DNA of 64,000 nt from AWTP1-13 sp963814055 (GTDB lineage: Bacteria; Pseudomonadota; Alphaproteobacteria; Rhizobiales; Hyphomicrobiaceae). The stretch spans positions 1-64,000 of the forward strand of contig CAWFBJ010000020.1 of NCBI GenBank assembly GCA_963814055.1, given 5' to 3'. A program made the position numbers and the translations under genes. Position 1 is the stretch's first letter, and the number at the start of each line of letters is the position of its first letter. The notes beneath the pieces are model-generated. The model worked only from the letters and a program-made list of their open reading frames with translations, searched no databases and was not told the DNA's origin. Below are positions 35,741 to 45,467 of the stretch, one piece after another.

Positions 35741-35884
35741 CGCATGCACCAGGCCGTGCTTCGAGCCTCGGAACAAGCCTGGAGAGATGGCCGTTCAGGG
35801 CGTGCCGGATGTGGCGGGTGTGCACGCCGGCCCCGGCGCGTGTAGGCTGGTGCCTCGCAATCACAGACTCGGCAGGAGAGCGTC

Positions 35885-37006
35885 ATGGGTTGGTCGATCA
35901 GGCTGTTCGATGTCGCCGGCACCGCCGTGCGTATTCACCTGACATTCTTCCTGCTGCTGGCGTGGATCGCCGCGATCCACTGGACACGGGGAGGCGCTGC
36001 TGCCGCCGTGGACGGCGTGGTGTTCGTCGTGCTGCTGTTCGCGTGCGTGCTGCTGCATGAGTTCGGGCATGTGTTCGCGGCGCGCCGCTACGGCATCGGC
36101 ACGTCGGATGTGACGCTGCTGCCGATCGGCGGGCTGGCATCGCTGGAGCGGATGCCGGAAAAACCGAGCCAGGAAATCTTCGTGGCGCTGGCGGGGCCGG
36201 CGGTCAATCTCGTGATTGCGCTGGTGCTGGTCGTGGTGCTCGGCGCGCGCTTCGACCTCTCGCAGATGGCGCAGCTGCAGGAGGCCACGACCACGCTCGC
36301 GGGCCGGGTCGCCGCCGCCAACGTGGCGTTGTGCGTGTTCAATCTCATTCCGGCCTTCCCGATGGATGGCGGGCGGGTGCTACGAGCGCTTCTCGCCATT
36401 CCCATGGGCTACACGCGTGCCACGCGGGTGGCTGCGACCATCGGCCAGGGACTGGCGTTCGTGTTCGCTTTCCTCGGCCTAATGGGCAATCCGATGCTGA
36501 TTCTGATTGCCGTCTTCATCTTCCTGGCGGCCAGCGGCGAGGCCGGCTATGTGCAGGCGCGCGAGTACACCCGCGGCTACCTCGCCTCGCACGCCATGAT
36601 CACCAGCTTCCAGACGCTGAGCCCTTCCTCTTCGGTGGACGATGCGGCGGCCCTGCTGCTGCGCACGACGCAGCAGGAATTTCCCGTGGTGGATGCAGGC
36701 GGCGCCTTGCAGGGCGTGTTGACGCGGGAGGCTATGATCGCGGCCCTGCAGAGCACGGGCGGGGCAACGCCCGTCGTCGACGTCATGGATAAGGATGTGC
36801 CGACCGTGCCCGAGAATGCCTGCCTCGATAACGTCTTTCAGTCGTTGCAACGCCAGGCCAAGCGTCTCGTCGGCGTGGTCGATCCGCGCGGGCGCCTGGC
36901 CGGCTACATCACCGCAGAAAATCTCTCCGAGCTGATTATGATCCAGTCGTCGCGCGCGGCGCGACCGGCGCCGCAACCGGCATCGCAACGGTCCGCTGCT
37001 GCTTAG
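35885..37006 (+). CDS. Site-2 protease (M50 family) with CBS pair
   Basis: A 373-aa membrane metalloprotease. HEFGH at about residue 59-63 supplies the two zinc His and catalytic Glu; NLIPAFPMDGGRVLRALL (about residue 155) supplies the third ligand Asp. About six membrane segments cover residues 15-215. The C-terminal third has two CBS motifs (SVDDAAALLLRTTQQEFPVV and VPENACLDNVFQSLQRQAKR) that probably sense adenine nucleotides. Enzymes of this type cut membrane-bound regulators within the bilayer. It starts just after repeat locus 2 with GGAGAG before the ATG. Confidence 0.93.
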   Translation: MGWSIRLFDVAGTAVRIHLTFFLLLAWIAAIHWTRGGAAAAVDGVVFVVLLFACVLLHEFGHVFAARRYGIGTSDVTLLPIGGLASLERMPEKPSQEIFVALAGPAVNLVIALVLVVVLGARFDLSQMAQLQEATTTLAGRVAAANVALCVFNLIPAFPMDGGRVLRALLAIPMGYTRATRVAATIGQGLAFVFAFLGLMGNPMLILIAVFIFLAASGEAGYVQAREYTRGYLASHAMITSFQTLSPSSSVDDAAALLLRTTQQEFPVVDAGGALQGVLTREAMIAALQSTGGATPVVDVMDKDVPTVPENACLDNVFQSLQRQAKRLVGVVDPRGRLAGYITAENLSELIMIQSSRAARPAPQPASQRSAAA

Positions 37007-37133
37007 CGCGCAGATATCGGCGGTGTCGTGCTCGCGACAGAAAGGCCATTGACTTTTGTGGGCCGACGCCTGCTTTCTCCACCCACGCACCGCTCGAGCC
37101 GGTTCGGCAAAACGCACGCGATACAGGACCCTC

Positions 37134-37439
37134 ATGGCTGCCCGAATCTACAAGCCGGCCAAGACCGCTATGCAATCAGGTCCCGCCCGGACTAAAGAAT
37201 GGGTGCTGGAGTATGAGCCCGAAGCGCCGCGCGAGATCGATCCACTGATGGGTTGGACCAGTTCGCGCGATATGAAGAGCCAGTTGCGCCTTGCTTTCGA
37301 AACCAAAGAAGAAGCGATTGCCTATGCCGAGCGCAACGGCATCGCCTATCGCCTGTTGGAACCACAGCGCCGCGCCCAGGTGCGCAAGTCCTACTCCGAC
37401 AACTTTCGCTACGGCCGCAAAGGCGCCTGGACGCACTAG
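37134..37439 (+). CDS. Complex I accessory subunit, NDUFS4-like (ETC_C1)
   Basis: A 101-aa soluble protein of the family shared by alphaproteobacteria and mitochondria (NDUFS4, the 18-kDa subunit). It starts ARIYKPAKTAMQSGPART and continues WVLEYEPEAPREIDPLMGWT, SSRDMKSQLRLAFETKEEAI, ending KSYSDNFRYGRKGAWTH. In mitochondria the homologue stabilises the NADH-oxidising module of complex I. It is the best taxonomic marker in the window. Confidence 0.93.
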   Translation: MAARIYKPAKTAMQSGPARTKEWVLEYEPEAPREIDPLMGWTSSRDMKSQLRLAFETKEEAIAYAERNGIAYRLLEPQRRAQVRKSYSDNFRYGRKGAWTH

Positions 37440-37639
37440 CGGAACGCGCTTCGCCGTTTGCGTCCGCTGCGACGGCTAGCGCAATTGCACCAACCCTGTT
37501 GACGTCTCGTCAACCTATCCACAGCTCATTCAGCCCGGCCGCGTCGCTTCGCTTGACACACTACCCGACGTAAGCAGAGCGTTGGGAACTTGCCATGGAG
37601 ATTGTGCGTTTTCCATTGTGGTGAGCAGGGGAGGCGTCG

Positions 37640-37834
37640 ATGGAGTCCCGAAGCCCGCAAGCGCGTGACCAGATGCGCCGGCAGCTTGCCAGGCAGCACA
37701 AGCAACAGGAACAAGAGCAGCTGACAAAGCGCTTTCGCCCTGCCGGTACAGAGCTACCGGAGAAGCAGGACCAGACGCGGCACAACCCTGTTACCGAAGC
37801 CCAGCAGGACGGATCGTTTACGTCGGATCAGTAG
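37640..37834 (+). CDS. Small charged hypothetical protein
   Basis: A 64-aa hydrophilic protein, rich in Gln, Arg and Glu (MRRQLARQHKQQEQEQLTKR). AGGGGAGG lies 6 bases before the ATG, a very good RBS. No family was recognised; it is probably disordered or a short coiled coil. Confidence 0.5.
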   Translation: MESRSPQARDQMRRQLARQHKQQEQEQLTKRFRPAGTELPEKQDQTRHNPVTEAQQDGSFTSDQ

Positions 37835-38136
37835 AGGCGCTTGGACAATCGCGTTGGATTTTGCGGACTTCGTCTCTCCGCACTCATCCTCATCCTCATT
37901 CGGCGTCCAGGCTTCATTCGGCGTTCATGTGCGCACCGCTAGTTTGGTGGCAGCGCTTCACGCACGAGCGCCGTCCCGGCCGTCTTCTTCATCCGCCAAC
38001 AATGCAGGCGGTCGGGGCCTTAGCCCCGACCATCGCAGGCGCTGCACGACTGTGCGACGCCAAGTCAAACGTTGTCGGTTATTGTCCGCGTCAAGGTTCG
38101 CCGCCTCGCAAGCGAGCATGCGGACCTCCGTCGTCA
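37835..38136. other. Intergenic region, no gene
   Basis: Short direct repeats (CTCATC and TTCGGCGT words near 37880-37930) are present. No protein-like frame was found. Confidence 0.45.
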
Positions 38137-38421
38137 TCAGTCTTGATGGCCGCCGCGCCCCTGGCGGTCCATCTGCTTCCACCAGCGCTTGGAGCCGGTG
38201 CGGTAATCTTCCGGTTGCCGGAGATGACGCGGGGTATCATCGTAGTAATACCCGTAGACGCGAGGACCGGAGCGATAGTCCCGATGGTCCCGATAGTCGT
38301 TGTACGTGCCATAGCCCGGGCCCACATAGAGGTCCACGCCCACGCCTTGCGCGGAGGCACCGCCACACCACGCAGCCATGCTCACGCCGGCGGCCAGAAC
38401 TGTCACTATTGATCGACGCAT
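38137..38421 (-). CDS. Small exported Tyr/Arg-rich protein
   Basis: A 94-aa protein with a signal peptide (MRRSIVTVLAAGVSMAAWCG, cleavage near ASA-Q). The mature part is rich in Tyr, Asp, Arg and Gly (YVGPGYGTYNDYRDHRDYRS), a type common in Hyphomicrobiales small envelope proteins. The gene has no frameshift. Function unknown. Confidence 0.65.
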   Translation of the reverse strand: MRRSIVTVLAAGVSMAAWCGGASAQGVGVDLYVGPGYGTYNDYRDHRDYRSGPRVYGYYYDDTPRHLRQPEDYRTGSKRWWKQMDRQGRGGHQD

Positions 38422-38542
38422 TGGGTTTCTCCTGATCTCTCCAGGTAGGAACCATCCATGCCGAGCAATTGTTCCCGACGTTGCCGCGATTTGCCGCTGA
38501 CGATGCGGTGAGCCGATACGCGCTCCAATGCAGCCATGCCGT

Positions 38543-39385
38543 TCAGTATTCGCCGGGGCTGTGCAGCATCGCAATGCGCTTCGAGCCGATCAGCGCCTTG
38601 GGCGAGAACCAGGGTGGGAAGCTCTTGCCGCGCTGCGGGTCGGGATTGTCGTCGGCGGCAATTTGCGCCGCCCGCCACACACTCATCCAAACGAGCTTAG
38701 AGCAATAGAAGCTGCGGTCGTCGTTGAGATCGAAGTTGAAGAAATCGTAGGGCTTGCCGAGCTGCGATCGTGCCACGTCCAGCACGCGCTGGCAGACGGC
38801 CGGGTCCAGGTCGCGAAACCGGCCATGCCAGACCTGGATATTGATGTAGGACTTGAGCCAATCCGCATAGCGTAGGCGAATGACGCCGCCGTCGGTACCG
38901 TCGGGCCGCTTCGGGGTTGCCTCGATGACGTGGGGAATGCCCCGCGCGTCCACCTCGATCAGTCCCACGTGCCCCACGGAGATGGTGCGGCCGACCGCAC
39001 CGGCACTGCGCGATGCCCCTTGGGGTGGTTGAGATTGCCCGGAGAAATAGAAGCGTTCGAACTCGTCATAGCTCATGGTCTTGAGCCGTTCCGCCACATC
39101 TGGCGAAAGTCCGGCAGCGGCAGGGTCTGCCAGCATCTGCTGCCGCGCCACTTCCCACTCGCGGCGTTCTTGGGTCGGTGCCGCCTGCGCCGAGCGTGTC
39201 CTGGGGACGAGCGACCCCTTCTTCTTCGGCCACACCAGGTCGCCCGAGCGGAACGTCGCAGCGTCGGGGAAATCCGGGACGGATTTCTTGTCCGGTGCCT
39301 GGGCCGATGTTGCCGATACGCCGGCACCGAATGCCAGCGGCGTGGCGCCGAGCCCGATCAGAAACCGGCGACGATCATAACTCAT
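38543..39385 (-). CDS. Tat-exported YiiX/DUF830-like cysteine peptidase homologue
   Basis: A 280-aa protein. The N terminus (DRRRFLIGLGATPLAFGAGV) looks like a twin-arginine signal. The C-terminal 170 residues resemble the permuted papain-like YiiX/NlpC-P60 fold: VGHVGLIEVDARGIPHVIEA contains the catalytic His, and DRSFYCSKLVW the catalytic Cys. FRSGDLVWPKKK and QLGKPYDFFNFDLNDD complete the pattern. It is probably a periplasmic amidase or peptidase of the envelope. Confidence 0.82.
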   Translation of the reverse strand: MSYDRRRFLIGLGATPLAFGAGVSATSAQAPDKKSVPDFPDAATFRSGDLVWPKKKGSLVPRTRSAQAAPTQERREWEVARQQMLADPAAAGLSPDVAERLKTMSYDEFERFYFSGQSQPPQGASRSAGAVGRTISVGHVGLIEVDARGIPHVIEATPKRPDGTDGGVIRLRYADWLKSYINIQVWHGRFRDLDPAVCQRVLDVARSQLGKPYDFFNFDLNDDRSFYCSKLVWMSVWRAAQIAADDNPDPQRGKSFPPWFSPKALIGSKRIAMLHSPGEY

Positions 39386-39653
39386 TTGGCAATGCCTCCA
39401 GCAACGACGCGTCGAACAATGGCTTTGCCGGCACTCTACTGCGGCGGCCGGCTTCGCGCCCCACCATCACTCAGGAAATGGGAGCCATCATGACAACGGC
39501 GAGTTCCAAGCGGTCCGCTCGCGGGAGCATGCGAGGTGGGATAGGATGGCCTCACAAGATAAAAAACAGGCCAGCGCTGTACTTGCGATCGGCCAGTTGG
39601 CCCCGGCGCCCAGGCGCAAGAAATCGTTCAACCGACAGGCGAGGAAACCTAGC

Positions 39654-40436
39654 ATGTCCAGTCCAGGCGTTGCAGTCATCACCGGCGGAGCCAGCGGCAT
39701 CGGCGAGGCCACGGCCCGCCGGCTCGCGGGCGATGGCTACGACATTGCGATCGTCGATGTGAATGCGACGAGCGGTGAAGCCGTTGCCAGGTCCATCGGT
39801 GATGCGGCGCGCTTCTATGCTTGCGACGTAGCGGATGCCAAGGCGGTCGACGCCGTGGCGGCGAAGATCGAGAAGGAGCAGGGACCGGCGCGCGTCCTGG
39901 TCACCTCGGCGGGACTGATCCCGAACACCGAGGGCATCATGGACATGGACATGGCGGCGCACGACCGCATGTGGCAGGTGAACTACCATGGCACGGTGCA
40001 TTGCTGCCGCGCCTTCGCCCGGCAGATGATTGCAGGCAAGCGCGGCGCGATCGTCACGCTGGGCTCCATCAACAGCCGTCTGCCGCTGCCGATTCCGGCC
40101 TACAACATGGGCAAGGCGGCCATCGAGCGTCTTACGCAGCTGCTGGCCGTTGAACTTGGGCGGCACAACATCCGCGTCAACAGCGTCGCGCCCACATATG
40201 TCATGACACCGCCGCTCAGGGCCAAGGTGGAAGCGGGTCAGCGCGACCTCAACAAGATCATGGGCGTGCATGCCTTGCCCAAGCTGCCGGAGCCCGCAAA
40301 CATCGCGGACGCGATTGCCTTCCTCTGCTCCGACCAGGCGGCCTTTATCACCGGCATCCTGCTGCCGGTCGATGCCGGCTGGCTCGCCGGTGTGAGCTAT
40401 CGCACCTACGCGGGTGGTGTGCCGTGGAAGGAATGA
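39654..40436 (+). CDS. Short-chain dehydrogenase/reductase
   Basis: A 260-aa Rossmann-fold oxidoreductase. TGGASGIGEA at residues 8-17 binds NAD(P); VDVN after the second strand suggests NAD. The catalytic set is Ser in TLGSINSRLPL, Tyr-x-x-x-Lys in YNMGKAA. NxAG is altered to SAG (LVTSAGLIP). The end has GWLAGVSYRTYAGG. ATG 39654 starts directly before the first strand. Substrate unknown. Confidence 0.9.
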   Translation: MSSPGVAVITGGASGIGEATARRLAGDGYDIAIVDVNATSGEAVARSIGDAARFYACDVADAKAVDAVAAKIEKEQGPARVLVTSAGLIPNTEGIMDMDMAAHDRMWQVNYHGTVHCCRAFARQMIAGKRGAIVTLGSINSRLPLPIPAYNMGKAAIERLTQLLAVELGRHNIRVNSVAPTYVMTPPLRAKVEAGQRDLNKIMGVHALPKLPEPANIADAIAFLCSDQAAFITGILLPVDAGWLAGVSYRTYAGGVPWKE

Positions 40437-40454
40437 GTGGGCAACCGGCGCCGA

Positions 40455-40522
40455 CCGCGTGGTGAGCTTGTCGAACCACGGCTTGGAGGCGTGGCCGTCC
40501 TTCGACAAGCTCAGGACGAGGG
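40455..40522. repeat. Two-hairpin dispersed repeat, locus 3
   Basis: Half-elements at 40455-40482 and 40495-40522; reverse orientation relative to loci 1, 4, 5 and 8. It lies between two convergent genes. Confidence 0.85.
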
Positions 40523-40539
40523 CGAACGCGCGGAAAGGC

Positions 40540-41040
40540 CTAGCGCGCACCCAAGCGCTTCAAGCCGCTGAGCGCAATTTCGTTGGACGGCTCGATAGCC
40601 AGTGCGCGCCGATACTCGGCGACGGCGCGTTCGGTGTCATTTTTCTTGGAGTAGACGTCGCCGCGGTTTGCAAATGCCGTTGCGAACTTCGGGTAGAGCG
40701 CAATGGCCTTAGTGTAGTCGGCGAGCGCCGGGTCGAACTCGCCCCGCATCTCATAGGCGACGCCGCGGTTGTTGTAGGCGGAGGCGTTTTTCGCATCGAG
40801 CTTGATGGCCGCGTTGCAGTCGATCAGCGATTTGTCGTACTGCTGCAGCTCGTTGTTGGCGAAACATCGGTTGTTGTGCGCCTCCGCTGATTTCGGGTCG
40901 GAACTGATGACCTTGGTGCAGGCGGCGTGCTGTTTGCGGGGATCGCGCCCATCCTGGCACGCTTTGATCTGGGGGTCGTCACCGCACGCTGCCGTGCTTG
41001 CTGCCAATATGAGAAGGCACGCGATGCGGCGGACGGACAT
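40540..41040 (-). CDS. Exported TPR protein (possible lipoprotein)
   Basis: A 166-aa protein. A signal peptide ends at a lipobox-like STAAC (Cys 19), so it may be lipid-anchored. Three tetratricopeptide repeats follow: NNRCFANNELQQYDKSLIDC, NNRGVAYEMRGEFDPALADY and ANRGDVYSKKNDTERAVAEY. Two further cysteines (ACQDG, ACTKV) lie before the repeats. It is probably a periplasmic adaptor. Confidence 0.85.
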   Translation of the reverse strand: MSVRRIACLLILAASTAACGDDPQIKACQDGRDPRKQHAACTKVISSDPKSAEAHNNRCFANNELQQYDKSLIDCNAAIKLDAKNASAYNNRGVAYEMRGEFDPALADYTKAIALYPKFATAFANRGDVYSKKNDTERAVAEYRRALAIEPSNEIALSGLKRLGAR

Positions 41041-41119
41041 GGAACCTCTTGAGCGCTAGTTGGCGTGACGCTTGGTTCTAGCAAACATCGCATGCGGGCG
41101 AAACGAGACCGGACGGCCC

Positions 41120-42094
41120 TTAGCCGCCGCCCAGACCGGCATCCTGGATCAGCTTGGTCCAGCGTTCCACGTCGCGCTTGAGCAGGGCGTCGGTCTCCGC
41201 TGGCGACAGCTTCATGATGCGGCCGCCGGTCTTGGCGAACAGGTCGCCGACCTCCGGCATGGCGATCACCTTGGCAAAATCGGCCCGCAGCCGCGCCAGG
41301 ACTGGCGCAGGCGTGGCGGCGGGCGCGAACAACCCGAACCAGCTTTCCATGTCGAGCGGGGCTAAGCCGGTTTCCATCACGCTCGGCACGTCGGGATGCA
41401 TCGCCTGCCGCTCGCGCGAGGAGACGGCGAGCGCGCGTACCGTCCCGGCATCCACCTGCGCCCGCGCAGTCGAGGAGATGTCGAAGAACAGGTCGACGCG
41501 GTCACCGAGAATGTCCTGATAGGCCGACTGCGCGCCTTTGTAGGCCACGTGCGTGAGCTTCACGCCGGCGAGCTGCGCCGTCACCGCCATGGCGATGTGC
41601 TGGCCTGAGCCCTTGCCGGCTGACGCGAAGGTAATTTTCTCCGGATTGGCGCGGGCGAATGCGACCAGTTCCTTGAGATCCTTGTAGGGCAGCTCCTTGC
41701 GCGCCACCATCGTGTAGGACCAGGTGACGGCGAGGCCGATCGGCGTGAAGTCCTTCAGCGGATCATAGGGCAGCTTGGCATAGAGCCCGGGATTGAGCGC
41801 GATATTGGAGAGGCCGCCCAGTAACAGCGTGTAGCCGTCGGCAGGCGCCTTGGCTGCGGCCTCGGTGCCGACCAGCGTGCCGGCGCCGACGCGGTTTTCA
41901 ACCAGTACCGTCTGGCCCAGCAATGGTCCCAGACGATCCGCAAGAACGCGTCCAACGGTGTCGAAGCCGCCGCCGGGCGGCTGCGGCACGATGATCTTCA
42001 CCGTACGGTCGGGATAGGTCTGCGCGCTGACCGGCTGAGCCAGCCCGAAAGCCAGCGCTGCCAGGACGACGAGCGATCTCGCGATCAGTGCCAT
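41120..42094 (-). CDS. Bug/TctC-type tripartite tricarboxylate transporter binding protein
   Basis: A 324-aa periplasmic binding protein. The signal peptide covers residues 1-24 (SLVVLAALAFGLAQPVSAQ). The mature start TYPDRTVKIIVPQPPGGGFD and GQTVLVENRVGAGTLVGTEA are the typical Bug motifs; THVAYKGAQSAYQDILGDRV is the second. No TctA/TctB permease is adjacent, so it is an orphan binding protein, as is common for Bug proteins, which may act in transport or sensing. Confidence 0.92.
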   Translation of the reverse strand: MALIARSLVVLAALAFGLAQPVSAQTYPDRTVKIIVPQPPGGGFDTVGRVLADRLGPLLGQTVLVENRVGAGTLVGTEAAAKAPADGYTLLLGGLSNIALNPGLYAKLPYDPLKDFTPIGLAVTWSYTMVARKELPYKDLKELVAFARANPEKITFASAGKGSGQHIAMAVTAQLAGVKLTHVAYKGAQSAYQDILGDRVDLFFDISSTARAQVDAGTVRALAVSSRERQAMHPDVPSVMETGLAPLDMESWFGLFAPAATPAPVLARLRADFAKVIAMPEVGDLFAKTGGRIMKLSPAETDALLKRDVERWTKLIQDAGLGGG

Positions 42095-42263
42095 GTTTCC
42101 TCCCCGGAGCCTTCATTCTGTCTGCGATGTACTGCGGACGTTGCCGCAGGCGCAGGCTAAAGCGAGACGGTTACCGAAGGAAGCGCCAACGCCGGGCGCG
42201 TCCCATCAGGTTCCATGCTTGGACCAATAAGCAGGTGCGATGATCGATCCGAGGCGGTGGGCG

Positions 42264-43013
42264 TCAGTACGTCGCCCTGCCGCCGGAGATGTCGAACACG
42301 GCGCCGGTGGTGAAAGAGTTCTCCGCGGATGCGATCCACGCCACGAGCGAAGCCAGTTCTTCCACCTTGACGAAGCGGTTGCGCGGGATCTTCGACAGCA
42401 TGAAGTCGATGTGTTCCTGGGTGATCTGGTCGAAGATTGCCGTCTTGGCTGCGGCGGGCGTCACCGCGTTGACGGCAATGTCGTAGCCGGCCAGTTCCTT
42501 GCCGAGCGACTTGGTCAGCGCGATCACGCCGGCCTTCGATGCCGAGTAGTGCGCGGCGTTCGGGTTGCCTTCCTTGCCGGCAATGGAGGCGATGTTGACG
42601 ATACGCCCGTAGTTCTGGGCGACCATCAGTGGCACGACGGCCCGCGAGCAGATGAACGGCCCGTCGAGGTTGACGCGCATCACCTTGCGCCATTCCTCCA
42701 CATCGGTTTCCCAGACCTTGGCGTTGGCACCGGCGATGCCGGCATTGTTGATCAGGATATCGATACGGCCGAGGGCCTTGACGGTGGCATCCCGCGCCTT
42801 GGCGACGGCATCGGGCTCGGTCACGTCGCAACCGATTACGACGACGCTTCCGCCGAGGGCGGCAGCGGTTTTTTCGGCAAGTGCAGTGTCGCGGTCCCAA
42901 ATCGCGACCTTGGCTCCCGAGGCCACGAACCGCTCGGTGATCGCCTTGCCGAAGCCCTGCGCGCCGCCGGTGACGACGGCCGTTCGGCCTTTGAGATCGA
43001 TAGCGTTCGCCAT
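42264..43013 (-). CDS. Short-chain dehydrogenase/reductase (FabG-like)
   Basis: A 249-aa SDR. TGGAQGFGKA (residues 15-24) binds the cofactor; NNAG is present in ILINNAGIAG; the catalytic residues are Ser in NIASIAGKEGN and Tyr-x-x-x-Lys in YSASKAG. WDRD after strand 2 favours NAD(H). The last part, FTTGAVFDISGGRATY, is standard. It lies upstream of the Bug gene on the same strand (169 bp), divergent from the GntR gene at 43418. Confidence 0.92.
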   Translation of the reverse strand: MANAIDLKGRTAVVTGGAQGFGKAITERFVASGAKVAIWDRDTALAEKTAAALGGSVVVIGCDVTEPDAVAKARDATVKALGRIDILINNAGIAGANAKVWETDVEEWRKVMRVNLDGPFICSRAVVPLMVAQNYGRIVNIASIAGKEGNPNAAHYSASKAGVIALTKSLGKELAGYDIAVNAVTPAAAKTAIFDQITQEHIDFMLSKIPRNRFVKVEELASLVAWIASAENSFTTGAVFDISGGRATY

Positions 43014-43417
43014 GTTTCCACCCCTGTTTCGCCGTTCGGCCTAGATGTGCATAGGGCCTGGAGCGGCACAATAGCGGCTTCGACGGGCTGTCATCCAGCA
43101 TCGGCGACCACGAAGATTGGCTGGCGAGAGACGGCGCAGGCAAAACGCTCAGACTGCTCATTTGGCACATTGCCGCAGTGGTCACCTCTCGCCTTGGACC
43201 TCTACCTTGGCCCTCGAGGCAACCTGGCATTCCGAGTGTTAGTGCAACAATCTGTTAAAAACCCTCCGCCGGGGCTGGGTAAAATGCGTAAATGGCACTA
43301 TATCGAACCAAGGATTAAGCCGGTGTTCGCGATGCCCACAGGCGACTTTCCTTCAATCGAAGCAATATCAATAGACTATGACGTTGGTAGAGCATTGCAG
43401 ATCCGATAGAGAGGACC
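43014..43417. promoter_or_regulatory. Divergent promoter region between SDR and GntR/HutC genes
   Basis: The 404-bp gap has no protein-like frame. It must hold the promoters of both divergent genes. I saw no clear HutC-type palindrome (GTxTAxxxxTAxAC). Confidence 0.4.
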
Positions 43418-44149
43418 ATGCTGAACAGTAGGATAATGACCAGCCGTTTTTCGACGAGGCCGCTGTATCTCCAGGTGCGCGACGCATTGGGGGAACGCAT
43501 CGCCGGCGGGGAATGGAAACCCAGCACGGCCATTCCCAACGAGGGCGATCTCGCCCGCCAGTTCGGCGTGAGCCCCGGCACCATGCGCAAGGCCCTGGAT
43601 CTTCTGGAAGCCGAGCGCCTTCTCACGCGCCGTCAAGGTCGAGGTACGTTCGTCAACGACCAGTCCTCCGAAGAACTGGCCGTGCGCTACAGCAACATTC
43701 GCGGCAAGGATGGTGCCCATGTCGCGGGGGAAGTCGAACTCCTCGATATCGCGGAAGCCGCCGTCAGCGAGGCCGAGTGCATGCGATTGCGCTTGCGCAT
43801 GCACGAGCGGGTTTGCCGCATCCGCCGCGTGCGTCTCAGAGACGACAAGCCGTACATGCTCGAGGAGGTGGCCATGCCAGCCGCGTTGTTCCCCGGCTTG
43901 TCGGAGAAGACCGTGTCGCACCGCATCGTCGTGCTGGCGCAGCAGTTCGGCATCCTGCTGGGGAGGGGCGAGGAGCGGATTACGATCGGCAGCGCTTCTC
44001 CTGAAGTCGCAAAGACCTTGCGGGTCGAGCCGGCGACGCCGCTGCTGAACCTGGATCGTCTGGTGTGCACGCTCGACGGCCGGCCCGTCGAATGGCGGCT
44101 CGGACAGTGCCGTATCGGCGACACCTACTATCTGGCGGAATTCAAGTGA
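43418..44149 (+). CDS. GntR/HutC-family transcriptional regulator
   Basis: A 243-aa regulator. N-terminal winged HTH: RPLYLQVRDALGERIAGGEW, then NEGDLARQFGVSPGTMRKAL and TRRQGRGTFV. The C-terminal UTRA ligand domain contains RVRLRDDKPYMLEEVAMPAA and ends EWRLGQCRIGDTYYLAEF. ATG 43418 or 43436 is the start. It precedes a CoA transferase gene on the same strand and is divergent from an SDR, so it may control use of a carboxylic or CoA-linked substrate. Confidence 0.92.
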   Translation: MLNSRIMTSRFSTRPLYLQVRDALGERIAGGEWKPSTAIPNEGDLARQFGVSPGTMRKALDLLEAERLLTRRQGRGTFVNDQSSEELAVRYSNIRGKDGAHVAGEVELLDIAEAAVSEAECMRLRLRMHERVCRIRRVRLRDDKPYMLEEVAMPAALFPGLSEKTVSHRIVVLAQQFGILLGRGEERITIGSASPEVAKTLRVEPATPLLNLDRLVCTLDGRPVEWRLGQCRIGDTYYLAEFK

Positions 44150-44235
44150 CGTCGCTCTGAGGCGCCGGTCGCGCTTGGGGCTTTCGGGCAATCGTGCCAA
44201 TCTCGGGTGAGTGCTGCATCCACGAGGTTGTCCCC

Positions 44236-45432
44236 ATGTCTGCTCCGAGAGCGTCAAGCGCGCTTTCCCGTTTTACCGTGCTCGACCTCACGCGCGTGCG
44301 TGCCGGCCCCACAGCGGCACGTCAACTCGCGGATTGGGGCGCCGATGTCATCAAGGTCGAACTGCCGGCACATATGGAAGAGGGTGAAGGGCTCGGCGGC
44401 GCCCGCCATGGGCCGGATTTCCAGAATCTGCACCGCAACAAGCGTGCGATCGGCCTCAACCTGAAGTCGGCGCAAGGCGTCGAGGTTTTTCACAGGCTCG
44501 CTGCCAAGGCCGACGTCGTGGTCGAGAACTACCGGCCCGACGTGAAGCGGCGCCTCGGCATCGATTATGCGACGTTGAGCAAGATCAATCCGCGGCTCGT
44601 CTACGCAAGCATTTCCGGTTTTGGCCAGGACGGGCCCTACGCGGACCGGCCCGGTTTCGACCAGGTTGCGCAAGGCCTGGGTGGCCTCATGTCGATCACC
44701 GGAGAGCCGGGCCGCGGGCCGATGCGCGCGGGCATTCCGATAGCAGACCTGTCGGCGGGCATATTTTGTGCGCTCGGCATTCTTGTCGCCCTGCTCGAAC
44801 GCGAACAGTCCGGAAAGGGCCAGGAGGTCGCCACCTCGCTTCTGCAAGCCCAGATATTCATGCTTGATTTCCAGGCCTCGCGCTGGCTCAACGACCGGGA
44901 GGTGCCGCCGCAAGCGGGCAACGACCACCCGACCAGCATTCCAACCGGTGTGTTCAAGACGCGCGACGGCCATATCAATATCGCGGCCGCAGGTAGCGCC
45001 ATCTGGGAGCGGCTCTGCCGCGCCATCGGCGCCGAAGAACTGACCGGCCATGCCGATTATGCCAATGCTGCGGCACGCTCGAAAAATCGCAAGGCGCTCA
45101 ACGCGGCCATCGATCAGCGGCTTGCGGATGGCACCAGTGCCGAATGGGTCGAGCGCCTGAACAAGGCGGGAGTTCCGTGCGGTCCCATTTACTCCATCGA
45201 CAAGGTGTTCTCCGATCCGCAGGTCGAGCACCTGGGCATGGTGCAATCCATCGATACGGGCGATACGCGCGGCACGCTCAGTGTCGTGGGCCAGCCGGTG
45301 TCGCTGGCGCGCACCCCGAGCAAGCTCGTTGCCGCGCCGCCCGAAGCCGGCCAGCACACGCACGAAGTGCTGCGCCAGTTCGGTTTCAGCGACGCGGAAA
45401 TTGCCGACCTGCAGAGCGCCAAGGTGATCTGA
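44236..45432 (+). CDS. Class III CoA transferase (CaiB/BaiF family)
   Basis: A 398-aa enzyme that moves CoA between carboxylic acids. It starts VLDLTRVRAGPTAARQLADW, continues FQNLHRNKRAIGLNLKS and VVVENYRPDVKRRLGIDY. The catalytic Asp is the one in YADRPGFDQVAQGLGGLMS (about residue 150). The end has VPCGPIYSIDKVFSDPQVEH. ATG 44236 is preferred since it starts just before the first strand. It follows the GntR gene by 86 bp. Substrate unknown. Confidence 0.93.
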   Translation: MSAPRASSALSRFTVLDLTRVRAGPTAARQLADWGADVIKVELPAHMEEGEGLGGARHGPDFQNLHRNKRAIGLNLKSAQGVEVFHRLAAKADVVVENYRPDVKRRLGIDYATLSKINPRLVYASISGFGQDGPYADRPGFDQVAQGLGGLMSITGEPGRGPMRAGIPIADLSAGIFCALGILVALLEREQSGKGQEVATSLLQAQIFMLDFQASRWLNDREVPPQAGNDHPTSIPTGVFKTRDGHINIAAAGSAIWERLCRAIGAEELTGHADYANAAARSKNRKALNAAIDQRLADGTSAEWVERLNKAGVPCGPIYSIDKVFSDPQVEHLGMVQSIDTGDTRGTLSVVGQPVSLARTPSKLVAAPPEAGQHTHEVLRQFGFSDAEIADLQSAKVI

Positions 45433-45467
45433 GCGCCAGATTGATCGGATACTAAGCCTCGCACGCG